Shown: positions 42,217-54,351 of the stretch, piece by piece
Numbering within the stretch: the stretch's first letter is position 1
How the letters are laid out: each line of letters starts with the position of its first letter
Assembly: GCF_002575655.3 (NCBI RefSeq)
Contig: NC_053040.3
Span: forward strand, 151,901,148 to 151,965,147
Length of the DNA: 64,000 nucleotides
From: Aegilops tauschii subsp. strangulata
Lineage: Eukaryota; Streptophyta; Magnoliopsida; Poales; Poaceae
Direction of reading: 5' to 3'
Position numbers and translations under genes: made by a program
The notes under the pieces: model-generated
Database searches by the model: none
Told to the model about the DNA's origin: nothing
Seen by the model: the letters and a program-made list of their open reading frames with translations, nothing else

Positions 42217-45200
42217 CTACGAGAAACTGGCGTTGCGACGACGATGGTCCTCCTCCGTGGTCGTCACGATCTCCTCTAGGTCGTTGGCCCGCTGCGGCGG
42301 CGGCGCGGTGGGCGTGCTGGAGCTACCGGCGCGCTGCTCCGTCGCCCTCGCCTGCGCCGCGGCCTCCTCGGTTGCGGGGCCACGTCCGCTGTGCCGCTTC
42401 TTGTTGAGAAACGGGATCCGGAGGTGCGAGTGCGGGTGTTGGTGCGGGTGCGGGTTCGGATGAGCCGGCAGCGACGTCGCCTTCTTCTTCACGTCCGTCG
42501 CCCAGCTGTGCACGGACACGTGTACGTGCTCGCCGAACGCCTGCAGCTTGATGTCGCCGCCCATCTGATATGATCGACCATCCATAACGATATTACGACC
42601 AGCTACTAGCTAAGCAATCAAGCAGTGTTCTTGGTGAAATTAATGGTGTAACGAGAGCGTACGTGGGTGACAATGGCGTACAGCGGCAGGGTGCTGTAGC
42701 TGCAGAGCACCTGAACGATGATGCTGAATATTTGACACAGAAAAAGAATTGTCCGTTAGTTGCCGTAGCTAACGGGAAAAAGATAGTGGAGGTTTTGTAC
42801 TAACCCAATAGCAAGTCTGGGGAGTGCATATGATCTGTTCTCCATGATGCATGAATCGAACCCATATGTTGCCTGCAAACGTACCAGTCAGATATCCCCA
42901 TGCTTCTTTAATTGTATGCATTTAGTACAGACTGCAGACTAAAGGCAGTTTGTAATTTCAGGACATACCAGGACCCAGAAGAAAAATGCCATCTCAAAGG
43001 AGTTCTGGAACAAGATGAAATGGATCAGATGGAGGACGGCCCTAGGGTGGCTAAACCAAAAGTGCTCCTTGCATGGCTTCGTCCATGGGTTTCCTGATGC
43101 TTCATCAGAACAATCCGCTGCTTCTTGAGCCAATCGAGTGCTGATGTACTCCAGCTTAGTGCCAACAATAAGCAGAAGCTGCAGGTTTATTTACCCAGAG
43201 CAGTAAGAAACTCTTCCATGGAGGTAACTGGAGAATGTATTTACTAGAGTGCCATGGATTTGTTAAGGTACTTACAATCAAGGGCAAGAAAGACAGCCAG
43301 AAGTATGTGTGCCACCCTGCATTGACAGTAGATCAAGAACTAACAGTGAGAAAGAAAAGAAAAAAAAGCATGCTAGTTCAAACAATTCCAACACAAACTA
43401 CTTGTTAAGTTGTTATTGTGGTTCTGAGTTGTTCTAATCAAGTAGCATAACTTGCGCTGCCGGACATGACGATCACAAACATGGTTAAAAGTCTAAATTG
43501 TGTTGTTCTCCTAGGATCTGTGTATCTTTGGGCAAACAAATATACGAGGGGACTTTTCTCAGTTTAGGAGTTACCATTTATATTCAGCAGCAGGAAGACG
43601 ATAACGAAAAGCCATAGGTACCAGCTGCATGCATGTGAGCATCATTAGGTAAACCAAACTAATTTTATTTATGCAATCCAAGTTGGAACTTTACCCAATA
43701 CTAACCTGATTCCAACTACTTCTTTGAAATCATGCTCAAGGGCACGAACCATGTACTTGTGGAAATCAAAGTCTGGGCGATTTGGGTAGTGCCGCTGGGA
43801 GGGGGGAATGGCAAGTATCCTATTAGTTCAGTAGGAAAACCAGGACACTCATGATTGTGCAGAAGTCACTGAACAGTACGTCTTAGTATCTTACCAGAAC
43901 AAAAGCTGATCTGAGTACTTGATAATCTGGTTTACCGACAGAATTATAAAACTGCTTGAAGAATGCAATCTGAAATCATATGGGAATAAAACCTTTGAAA
44001 TCATCATAAATATAATATACCGAGTTCAAAATTTGAATTTGGGGAAATTTTGTAACTGAAAGAATGCCTCATATAGCACAGAAATATTGCAATAACTATG
44101 CAGAGGCTATGATACTCGGCCATAATAAATGTTTTACTGTGGTCAGTTCATTGCAGTTAAGGCTATATTAGTGTTTGGTTTGGTCATGATATTCTTGTTG
44201 CAGAGAGACCTGAAATAACAAAACAAAGTGCAACACCACACTGCACTTCATGCACATGCTATGAGAATATCGTCATGTCATAGTAGCTTTCCAGATCATT
44301 GTTATCCTTAGCTGACAATGAACCATCTTCAAGTGTTCTACTCACGTTTTGCAAATAAAAATTTGACCACACATTGAATATTCCGTAACGTGCTGGGATG
44401 CCTTCCCCTATTTAATTTCATATATGCAGCCATGGCGTTTAAGATGTAAAATATGATTTGTTAGCACGTTTCTCTTGCGAAAATAAATTGATAACCCCTT
44501 AAAAGCAGCTTAAGTTTACTTGGGTAAACCCAAATAATTCTCATGCAATTGTCATTTGTATTACGAATTAAGGATTTACAATTGACTTTATAACAAAAGA
44601 GAAGCATAAGTGCATAATAAGAGGGTTATATTACTTACAATCCATCTTACAGCAGATGGTTTCATCCAGCCTGGCCTCTTTTCACGCTCGTTGAGTCTTC
44701 CTTGTTGAATTTCTTTCTCCCATTTATTCCATGTTCTCATCTACAAGAGCTTACCCTAAATTTGTTACCTTCACTATCATGTCGCGTGAACTACGTATTC
44801 ATCCCCAGTAATAGTTATACCTTAGCTCCACCAAGTAACAGCGTTGTAACACAGAACAAAACATGCACCACACCAAGTACAAAGATAAAGATGTGCAGCT
44901 GATGCAGAGCCTCTTCAGATAGCATGGGAACTTCACCCTGCATAAGGACAAGAATGATGTTTCAGAATGACCAATCTGGCAAATATTCTTTGCGATTCTT
45001 GGGACAGGCAATGTCTAGCAATTACCATTAAACAGAAGTGATTATGTTTTGCTAGTCAGAATACTACATCAGCAGTACTATCAAAGGAAAACAGTATTCA
45101 CTGAAGCTACAAGCAGATATTTAGGTAATAATGAACCACACTAAACTTGAAGACAGCACTATCTTCACAGTTCATGGTCTACCTTTCTCTTGCAGAGTTT

Positions 45201-45992
45201 GGCAGCATCTTCTCTGGCTTTGGACTCTTCAATGCATGGAAGCATGATTCGTGCAGCGCTCTCCGGGATGCAAATGCGATTGATGAGATTTTGACAGACG
45301 CTTAGTAGGAAGGAAATGAAACCCAGAATCATCAACTCTGCACAAGTAACCAATAAATAGATTAGGCAAGACGAACAAACAGTTTTATACAGCAGGAATG
45401 AACTGGTACGAGACATTCTGCTTTGTGTGTCATGGAAACTTTTGTTGGTTGGTATCTGATGTTACTCTCCATATTTATTACAATCAGTTCAGCCATTGCA
45501 ATTTTAATCAGGAAACAAGTAGCACATATACAGATCATCAGAAGATCTGTATCTTCAGGTTCTAGCAGCCATGGTGCTTGAGATAATTGATGAGGTAAAA
45601 TTTTGCTGTGATATCGAAAAGATAAAAGGAAGTTATGCAGCAATCTAACTAAATCCGAGGATAATGCTACCTTCTTTGACTCTCTGCAAGGCTGAGAATA
45701 GTGCTTCTTGCCCATTGAATTTGAGCACCTGCAGAGAGAAAGGTTTCTTATTAGCATATCATCGAAAACTTCAACAGGAAGACTAAATATGCTTTAGAAA
45801 CGTAACAGAGATTATAACAGGAATGGGAAGCAGATAGGTAGGGAGGGAGCAGGTCGGGGTGCGCCGTGCCTTGCCGAGACGGTGGAGCAGGCGCTCGGCG
45901 GCGAGGGAGATGGCGACGATGACGAGGCAGACGGAGGCGACCACCCACGTCGGCGTGAGCGCCAGCGACTGCGCCTCCTCCTCCTGCCCCAT
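42217..45992 (-). CDS. MLO: MLO-family seven-transmembrane protein, 13 exons
   Basis: Coding exons by position: 45992-45870, 45728-45671, 45337-45183, 44937-44821, 44740-44639, 43969-43895, 43794-43706, 43624-43575, 43316-43276, 43178-42969, 42872-42805, 42723-42663, 42564-42217. Sum 1497 nt, 498 residues, phases consistent throughout. Motifs: TPTWVVASVCLVIV (TM1), ELMILGFISFLLSVCQN (TM2), EEALHQLHIFIFVLGVVHV (TM3), DFDFHKYMVRALEHDF, LLLNINGWHTYFWLSFLP (TM4-5), LIHFILFQNSFEMAFFFW (TM6), TLPLYAIVTHMG (TM7). The C-tail has a likely calmodulin-binding segment (SVHSWATDVKKKAT), a His/Pro run (HPNPHPHQHPHSH) and ends NASFS. MLO proteins are plasma-membrane proteins; some clades confer powdery-mildew susceptibility, others act in pollen tubes, roots or synergids. 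Clade not assignable here. Oddities: intron 1 needs a GC donor (AAG|GCACGG), and the second cytoplasmic loop is shorter than usual. An out-of-frame ATG at 46074 could act as an upstream start. Confidence 0.92.
45868..45869 (-). other. Non-canonical GC splice donor of MLO intron 1
   Basis: Exon 1 must end at 45870 to join LHRLGK to VLKFNGQEAL in phase 0, and the next bases are GC, not GT. The acceptor at 45729-45730 is a normal AG after a pyrimidine tract. Confidence 0.65.
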
Positions 45993-46870
45993 CTCCTCCT
46001 CCTTCTCCTCTCCCGCCTTGCCGAGCCGAAGCCGCTACCCGCACCATGTGGCTGATATAGGAGGAGGCAGGCACGCCGGTGGTGGGGAATCACGGCACTG
46101 CAGCAGCGACCTGCGCGGCGGCCCACTCCACGGGCCGGTCCTGCGGCGGGGACAGCGCCCCCGGGGGTCCCGCGAGCGCCCTTTGTCCCGGCGCGGCGCG
46201 GGCTGGGCGCCGCACGTGACCGTGCGCCCGGCCTCTCGACTCCCGTCGCTGTCGTCCCCCGCGAGGCGCCAGGCCTCGCTTCGCTTTCGAGTTTTGTTCC
46301 CGCCTGTGGAACTCGTGAGCGGCCGGCGCGTTTCGGGACTTCGACGGCGAGAGCAGGAAGAAGACGCCAAAGGAAAAAAAAAAAGGAACGATGCGCGCAC
46401 GTGTCCCGTCAGGTATCAAAATGTTTGGACGGGAATCGCCTTCGTGGTGATAGATGGATGGATGGATGGAGGCAGTGAACCGTCGACGAATTCTGTGGCT
46501 CCTGTGACGTTGCCTTTGTGTACGTCAGGCCATGAAAACCTAGATTTGTGGTAACTTTTACCTTACTATATGTTCCGACTGGATTAGTTGCTTCTAGTTT
46601 GGATCTGGTTGGTTTTTAAGATTACAGAGTTGAACTGGTTTTATTTGTTGAGCTTTCCAAAATGTCGCCGATATAGCGAAGTGAGCATAGCTTAAATGGT
46701 TAGTTTACTATATTTAATACATTGCTCTTTTTTTTTTGAATTCATTTAGACTTTTCGACAATGTTTCTTTAGTGGGAGACGAAATTCTCGTTGATTATTA
46801 GATGCCTGTGGAGACTTCGTCAATTTTAATATTTATTGACTCAGTCTTTCAAAAGAGTTCCCACGAGTAG
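45993..46870 (-). other. MLO upstream region
   Basis: GC-rich to about 46350 with a weak TATA-like 'CTATATCAG' at 46051-46060 on the minus strand, then AT-rich. A (GGAT)n run lies at 46453-46470. The GC-rich frames on both strands look like shadows. No separate gene seen. Confidence 0.5.
46453..46470. repeat. (GGAT)n microsatellite
   Basis: Four to five GATG units. Confidence 0.85.
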
Positions 46871-48430
46871 GGTGAATATTTTTTATTCGGGGGAAAGCAT
46901 AACATTTAATCAACCAGGGCCTTACAATCGTTTGAAATGATAATACTAATCTCCTCTGGGGAGTTTGCTAACCAACAAGCAGTGCGTTGGTGACTACGAC
47001 CTAGAGCTGCCATAGCATGAGCAGCATTATTTTGTGATCTACAAATTTTCCGGAAATGTACAGGTCGCTCTTCGCCATCTCAGCGATCTCAGTCACCTGA
47101 TACATGTTACTAGAGCGCTCTGTAGGACAGCTTGATGATTTCGGAGCAATCCGTTTCCACCTGAAGCGGTAGTTGAGTCCAGTGTAGCGCCAGTCGTAGG
47201 CCCTCGTCACACGCTGCAAGCTCAGCCTCAAGAGCACCCGAGCAGTTCAAGAGCGACCTGCAAGCCGCATAAATTACTGTACCTTTGTGGTCTCTGAGTA
47301 TCATTCCAGCGCCCGCTGTTCCATCCGCTTGGACGAAGGATCCGTCGATGTTTAGCTTGGCAACACCACATGGTGGGGGAATCCAATTTACAATCTTCAC
47401 TAGGGTCGTCCTAGCTCCCTTATGACTTGCCTGGCCTGAGAAAATAACAGCCTGTTTACCCTTCAACACATTCACCTCCTAGTGTTGTTTAATCAGTAGC
47501 AACGATTCCATATAGCTGCATAGGAATTTCTTCAAGGCCTCAACCGGGATGATTGGCTTGTTATGGGTAAGCTCATTGCGGACATGCCATATACGCCATA
47601 ATAACATGAGGAACAACATCCTTTGTGTCTCATTGAGCTGCTGAATACACAACAGCAACCATTCTGGTTCTGTACCTTCGAGAAGGTCATCAGCTGGAAG
47701 GTCCCAGACCAATCTCATGACAGTCCATAAGTTACGAGCATGTGGGCATCGAACCAGCGCATGAAAATTTGACTCTGTTTCCTAACCGCATATGGTACAA
47801 ATCCCATCATGCTCCAATTGTCTACGTCGTTTATTTTCCTTTGTAGCCAACGCCCCCCTTGCTGCCTTCCATGCAAACACACACACCTTTGGAGGAGCAC
47901 CACAACTCCACAACATTTTCCACGCCGGTCTTGACCCATCTGGTCGTACACTTGATTCACCTACACCCTGCACATCCATAACTCTATCACGAGCCATGTT
48001 ATAAGCCGACTTGACAGAGAAAATTCCGTGCTTATCCGGGTACCAGGCAATACAGTCATCGTTCATTCTTCTCGAGGCCTTGACTTTCAGAATCTCATCT
48101 ACGTCAACCTGGAAAAAATGATGCCTGGGTAATGGAACATTCCATGCTCCATCAGCCACCAAAAAATCTGCAACCCATTTAAGTCTGCATCTACGCTTGG
48201 GAGTGATCGGCCTATAGGTCGGTCCTCTAGGGATCCAGGGATCTCTCCAAGCACGGATACTTGCCCCATTCCCTACCCGCCATATGTACCCTTGTTTGAC
48301 CAGCTCGAGTCCATGCTCAATAGCCTGCCAAGTTGTTGATCTGTTACCTGTAAACACAGTATCAGTAATGACACCCTCGGGGTGAATGTTGCCCATATAC
48401 AAAGAAAGTGATATGCAAACTTTCACTGAG
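46871..48430 (-). mobile_element. 5'-truncated L1-type LINE
   Basis: Minus strand, 5' to 3': reverse-transcriptase zinc-binding region (GYIWRVGNGASIRAWRDPWI, 48426-47782; PAWKMLWSCGAPPKVCVFAW), a linker with TLCC-type degenerate sequence, then an RNase H-like domain (VAKLNIDGSF, GAGMILRDHKG, EAELAACDEGLRLAL, QVETDC, 47475-47110), and a 3' end 'CTGGTTGATTAAATG...CCCCCGAATAAAAAAT' at about 46880. The endonuclease and RT core are absent. Stops and frameshifts occur (for example after KLSYRAL). This order of domains is typical of the 3' half of plant LINE ORF2. Confidence 0.85.
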
Positions 48431-49699
48431 ATGTTGAATGCAAAAGGTTCTTTTCAGCTAAGATTTTGATGTTCGCCTAGTGAAAAAGGCATACCCCTAC
48501 TTGGAGCAGATTTTCTAGGACACATCCCGCGTGAACAATTTTTCTAGAGCATATCCATAACCAGCCAAATTTTGAGTGACGGGTCAAGAATTCTATCCTC
48601 TTTGCTCCACATATGTGATTGTCATGTCGGTATATGCAAATCGACTGCTCATCCCTTCACTCCACATGGTTCCCTCCTATAGATTTTTAAACGTCACAGT
48701 TGCACAATGAGACATATTCAAGGCATACTTAACAACAAGAGTGCAATTCTTAAGATGTGTTTTAAGATAATTTCTCTTATAAAAGATGAGTTTGAATTTA
48801 TTTTTCATAAACATTCAAATTTGAAAAGCAAGTATGAAACGAAATTGAAGGAAACACCAACTTACAAAAGCAAAGATTCAAAATCCTTGTAGTCTGCTCA
48901 CATCCAAGCTAGCATTGGTCGCAATGGCGCAACTGCCGAATTAGTTCAAATAAGTTTATATGGCCAAGACAGTGTTCAAGAACTAGGAGAAATACCATAC
49001 TTGAAAGTACCGATTACAAAGTGAGTGGTGGTTCCAAACACAAAAAGGTACCGCCTTTTCTTCAAAGACAGAATATATAAGAAGTACTGATAAAAACAGT
49101 TGCTCAATTGTATTATTTCAAATATAGCAGATCTTGGAATGAGAATTTGTATAAAAGCGCTATGCCATAGCCGCAGTTCTGAGCAACTGAAAATGGGTTT
49201 GATCTATGAGTATGAACAACCCTAAGGTTAGAGAAACACATACAAAGATTGGTAAGGAAGTGGATTTTAGATAACTTTGGCTTAGGATCTATTCTTGTAG
49301 TTCATACCAAAGTACTTGCTTGAGCCCATCTTTGTAGTGCGGTTGTCCTATATTCAATGTGAATCTTGGATGACTAAAAAATACATGCTAAAATCTTGAG
49401 GATGACAATAACTAGAAAAGTTGTTTGTGGGGCCACCGATGATCTTCACATATAGCCGAGCACATGTATGGTTGTACATGAAAAATAGTTCTAAGTTCTA
49501 ACCCCTGAAATAAACTAATTGAAATCATTAATCCTCTCAAGTGATTTTCATAAATCATCAAACTCGCTAGGGTATAATAAATATGCACTTTCAACTCTTT
49601 AGACATATATTATTAAGAAATTACATGAACTTGGATCAGGATGTGTTTGATGGCACATGAAAAATAAAGGATTGTTACTAGAGGTTTAAGTGGATGACT
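48431..49699. other. AT-rich spacer
   Basis: No gene, RNA or transposon ends that I can support. Short frames lack domains. Confidence 0.5.
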
Positions 49700-49855
49700 C
49701 TTTTTGCCTCCAAAGTAGTATTCAAGGAATTCTTATGAAAATTTGTAAGGATTCTAATCTTGTAAGTCAAACGACAAATGTAGTGAAATTACATAAGAAT
49801 TCAAATCCTTACAAAATCACATGGAATTCCTTGAATCAATGAGGCCATAAATGTG
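49700..49855. mobile_element. Tourist-like MITE, diverged
   Basis: Inverted arms 'ATTCAAGGAATTC' (49720) / 'GAATTCCTTGAAT' (49827) and 'TTGTAAGGATT' / 'AATCCTTACAA' around an AT-rich centre. Outer ends (GCCTCC / GAGGCC) are degenerate. Confidence 0.55.
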
Positions 49856-49979
49856 CTAGGACTATTTATGAAGTTTCATAATTGTTTAAATTTCTCTGGA
49901 AACTTTCAATTTTCAGTTGGGATTCAATCAAATGGTAGTTCGAATTTTGAATTTTGATTCTAACGCGGCCTGATTCATG

Positions 49980-50419
49980 ATAGCAGGGTTTGGTGACACT
50001 AAAGCGATAGTTTTCATGCATGTGGCCTCATGAGTGGGACCAGTCAAGAATCATTGGTACGAACTGTTGAGTATATGTGTTATGTGCATATTGTGTATTG
50101 GGCCCGCCTCCTAGTTCTTTGTATAGTTGAGGTCTATGGCCCACCTTTGTACATCATATATACGTGCCTATGCACGAGAGCAATACTACGTGCAATTCCC
50201 ACAACATACATGGTATCAGTTTTTAGGTTCTAACCCTAGTCTTCCATTGCCGCCGCCGTCGCGCTCCTCCGCGCCGCCGCCGCCGCAACCTAGCCGCCGC
50301 CTCTTGCGCACCTCCCGCGCTGGCCGCCGCTCGCGTGCTCCCCAGCTGCTGCCCCGATCACCCGCTGGCCGCTGCAGCCCGCTGGCTCGATCGATCCAGC
50401 CCGCCAGCACGCCGCTGCT
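49980..50419 (+). mobile_element. Remnant of another Copia element (LTR end, PBS, leader)
   Basis: An LTR-like end '..CCCACAAC' at about 50205 is followed by a PBS-like TGGTATCAG (50211-50219) and a Pro/Ala/Arg-rich low-complexity tract (50240-50415). The element is cut by the Gypsy LTR at 50420. Its left LTR boundary is not resolved. Confidence 0.5.
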
Positions 50420-51940
50420 TGATGACCCACAAGTATAGGGGATCTATCGTAGTCCTTTCGATAAGTAAGAGTATCGAACCCAACGAGGAGCAGAAGGAAA
50501 TGACAAGCAGTTTTCAGTAAGGTATTCTTTGCAAGCACTGAAATTATCGGTAACAGATAGTTTTATGATAAGGTAATTCGTAACGGGTAACAAGTAATAA
50601 AAGTAAACAAGGTGCAGCAAGGTGGCCCAATCCTTTTTGTAGCAAAGGACAAGCCTGGACAAACTCTTATATAAAGGAAAGCACTCCCGAGGACACATGG
50701 GAATTATTGTCAAGCTAGTTTTCATCATGCTCATATGATTCGCGTTCGTTACTTTGATAATTTGATATGTGGGTGGACCGGTGCTTGGGTACTGCCCTTC
50801 CTTGGACAAGCATCCCACTTATGATTAACCCCCCTCGCAAGCATCCGCAACTACGAAAGAAGAATTAAGGTAAACCTAACCATAGCATGAAACATATGGA
50901 TCCAAATCAGCCCCTTACGAAGCAACGCATGAACTAGGGTTTAAGCTTCTGTCACTCTAGCAACCCATCATCTACTTATTACTTCTCAATGCCTTCCCCT
51001 AGGCCCAAACAATGGTGAAGTTTCATGTAGTCGGCGTTCACATAACACCACTAGAGGAAAGACAACATACATCTCATCAAAATATCGAACGAATACCAAA
51101 TTCACATGACTACTTATAACAAGACTTCTCCCATGTCCTCAGGAACAAACGTAGCTACTCACAAATCATATTCATGTTCATAATCAGAGGGGTATTAATG
51201 TGCATAAAGGATCCGAACATATAATCTTCCACCGAATAAACCAATTAGCATCAACTACAAGGAGTAATCAACACTACTAGCAACCCACAGGTACCAATCT
51301 GAGGTTTGGAGACAAAGATCGGATACAAGAGATGAACTAGGGTTTGAGAGGAGATGGTATTGGTGAAGATGTTGATGGAGATTGCCCCCCTCCTGATGAG
51401 AGGATCGATGGTGATGACGATGGTGGCGATTTCCCCCTCCCGGAGGGATGTTTCCCCGGCAGAACAGCTCCGCCGGAGCCCTAGATTGGTTTCGCCAGGT
51501 TCCGCCTTGAGACGACGGTGCTTCGTCCCAAAAGCTTCCTTCTGATTTTTTTCAGGGCAAAAGACACCTTATACCAGAAGATGGGCATCAGGGGGCTGCC
51601 AGGTGGCCCACGAGGCAGGGGGCGCGCCCAGGGGGTAGGGCGCGCCCTCCACCCTCGTGGACGGTGGGTGGCCCCCCTCTGGTGCTTTCTTCGCCCGATA
51701 TTTTTAATATATTCCAAAACTGACTTTCGTAGAGTTTCAGGACTTTTGGAGTTGTGCAGAATAGGTCTCTAATATTTGCTCCTTTTCCAGCCCAGAATTC
51801 CAGCTGCCGGCATTCTCCCTCTTCATGTAAACCTTATAAAATAAGAGAGAAAGGGCATAAGTATTGTGACATAATGTGTAATAACAGCCCATAATGCAAT
51901 AAATATCGATATAAAAGCATGATGCAAAATGGACGTATCA
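50420..51940 (-). repeat. 3' LTR of an Athila-type Gypsy element
   Basis: 1521 bp; plus-strand ends TGATGACCCACAAGTATAGG and GCAAAATGGACGTATCA. The PPT-like 'TTGGGGGAGT' (minus) adjoins at 51941. Contains a GC-rich inverted repeat at 51608-51660. It resembles the Sabrina family as I remember it; that name is tentative. Confidence 0.85.
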
Positions 51941-53503
51941 ACTCCCCCAAGCTTAGACCTCGCTTGTCCTCAAGCGGAAGCCGATATAGAAAATTATGTC
52001 CACATGTTTAGAGATAGAGGTGTCGATAAAATAAAATACGGACATGAGGGCATCATGATCATTCTTAGAATAGCAACATATATAAATATTGTCATATGAT
52101 TTCTTATGTTGAAGTAACAATCTATTCACAATGTAAAGTATGAATCAGAAACTTCACTGAAAACTAACAAACTATAATCTCAGTCATTGAAGCAATTGCA
52201 ATTTATCATAACATCGGAAAGAGTCAATATAAGAGCTTTTCAGCAAGTCCACATACTCAACTATCATTTAGTCTTTCACAATTGCTAACACTCACGCAAT
52301 ACTTATAGGTATGAAGTTTTAATCAGACACAGAGAAAGATAGGGGCTTATAGTTTTGTCTCCCAACCTTTTACCTCAAGGGTAACGTCAACAATAATGCT
52401 TTATGAAAACCCACATCCAATTGGATATATATATCAGGATCTTTCCAACACATAGTGCTTGCCAAAGGATAAAGTGTAAAAAGGAAAGGTGAAGATCACC
52501 ATGACTCTTTTATAAGGTATAAGACAAAAATAAAAGATAGGCCCTTCGCAGAGGGAAGCAGAGGTTGTCATGTGCTTTTATGGTTGGATGCACAAAATCT
52601 TAATGCAAAAGAACGTCACTTTATATTGCCACTTGTGATAGGGACCTTTATTATGCAGTCTGTCGCTTTTATTTCTTCCATATCACAAGCTCGTATAAAG
52701 CTTATTTTCTCCACACTAATAGATCATACATATTTAGAGAGCAATTTTTATTGCTTGCAACAATGACAACTTACTTGAAGGATCTTACTCCATCCATAGG
52801 TAGATATGGTGGACTCTCATGGCAAAACTGGGTTTAAGGATATTTGGAAGCACAAGTAGTATCTCTACTTGGTGCAAAGAATTTGGCTAGCGTGAGGGGG
52901 AAAGGTAAGCTCAACATGTTGGATGATCCATGACAATATAATTTATTTCGGATATAAGAAGACATAACCCATTACGTTGTCTTCCTTGTCCAACATCAAC
53001 TTTTTAGCATGTCATATTTTAATGAGTGCTCACAATCATAAAAAATGTCCAAGATAGTATATTTATATGTGAAAACCTCTCTTTCTTTATTACTTCCTAT
53101 TAATTTCAACGATGACCAAAACTACGTTTGTCAACTCTCAACAACTTCTATTCATCATACTCTTTATATGTGAAGTCATTACTCTCCATAAGATCAATAT
53201 GATCTCTTTATTTCTTTTTATTCTTTCCTTTTCTTTTATTCCCTCAAGATCATAGCAAGATAACCAAGCCCTCAACTCAAGACTAATCTTTATTATATAT
53301 AGCTCACGGACTCGATTACATAGATAAGGATCAACATAAAAACTCAAAGCTAGATCATACTAAACTTTATTCTACTAGATCAAGATATAACCAAAAGGAT
53401 CGAACTAAGAAAAACGGTAAAGATAGAAGGTGGTGGTGATACGATACCGGGGCACCTCCCCCAAGCTTGACAGTTGCCAAGGGGAGTGCCCATACCCATG
53501 TGT
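51941..53503 (-). other. 3' internal spacer of the Gypsy element
   Basis: AT-rich non-coding sequence between the extra ORF and the 3' LTR. No env-like frame is recognisable. Confidence 0.6.
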
Positions 53504-54025
53504 TTATGTCTCTTTCTTCGGAGGTGGTGATGATGGAGTTGTTGATGATGTAGGCTTGTCGTCCATCTTCCAAGGAATAGGCTCACCATCATAGAAATAT
53601 GATCGAGTCTCCGGGATCCTCAAATCTGCAGCCAAACTCATCCTCTTGAATCTATATTCATACTCACAGTTTTGGTTTTGTAGGTCATAGATCTGGGCTT
53701 GGAGGTGCTCGATTTTCTCGTGAAGCTTGAAGATGGTCTCCCCAATGTTCTTGGCATCCGGCTTGTGGTTGTTGGTGAACTCCGCGATCATCATGTGGTT
53801 GGCGTTGAGTCCGCGTTCCACCATCCCCTAGCACTTGAAAACTTGTTGCTCCATTGCTTCGAGTCTTGTCTCCACGCTTCCGGTCCTCCTTGGTCCCTCA
53901 ACATCACGGATGTGCAGCACCCCCTCACGCATCTCAATGGTTTGAGTGTGTTGCAGCACCTCCGCGAGGTAGGGGTTGATGACCTTCTCGAAAAATTTGT
54001 CCTTGGGGGCGCTTGAAGACGTCAT
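53504..54025 (-). pseudogene. Extra coiled-coil ORF of the Gypsy element
   Basis: One frame of about 173 codons from ATG 54025, interrupted by a single TAG at 53828-53830. It begins MTSSSAPKDKFFEKVINPYL, contains SVETRLEAMEQQVFKC before the stop, then MVERGLNANHMMIAEF, a helical segment IFKLHEKIEHLQAQIYDLQN and a basic end PPPKKET. It lies downstream of integrase, where Athila elements often carry an additional ORF. There is no signal peptide or transmembrane segment, so it does not look like an envelope. Function unknown; a coiled-coil protein is all the sequence shows. Confidence 0.65.
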
Positions 54026-54351
54026 GGTGATGTAGATCTGTCAGAAAAACAGCTCGAAACAAGAGCAGAGGATTGTGTCGTGGTACGATGGTCAAAACCT
54101 TCGGGAGATTATATACTGCATTTTTGCTGACCAACAGAAGTATCGTGCAAGAAAACGGAGTCCGGAGAGCACACGAGGTGCCCACGAGGCAGGGGGGCGC
54201 CCAGGGGGGTAGGGCGCGCCTTCCACCCTTGTGGATGCCTCGTGTCCCTTTCAAACTACTTCTTATTTTCCTATTTTCTTAAATATTCCAAAACGGAGAA
54301 AAATTGCTATTAGAACTGTTTCGGAGTCGCATTACTTACCGTACCACATAC
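54026..54351 (-). other. Gypsy inter-ORF spacer with GC-rich inverted repeat
   Basis: 54182-54234 repeats the LTR motif 'CCACGAGGCAGGGGGGCGC' with its complement 'GCGCGCCTTCCACCCTTGTG'. Confidence 0.6.

Noticed and set aside
45859..46554. 231-codon plus-strand frame over MLO exon 1 and its promoter
   Set aside because: Low-complexity GC-rich frame with no domain, overlapping a well-supported exon on the other strand.
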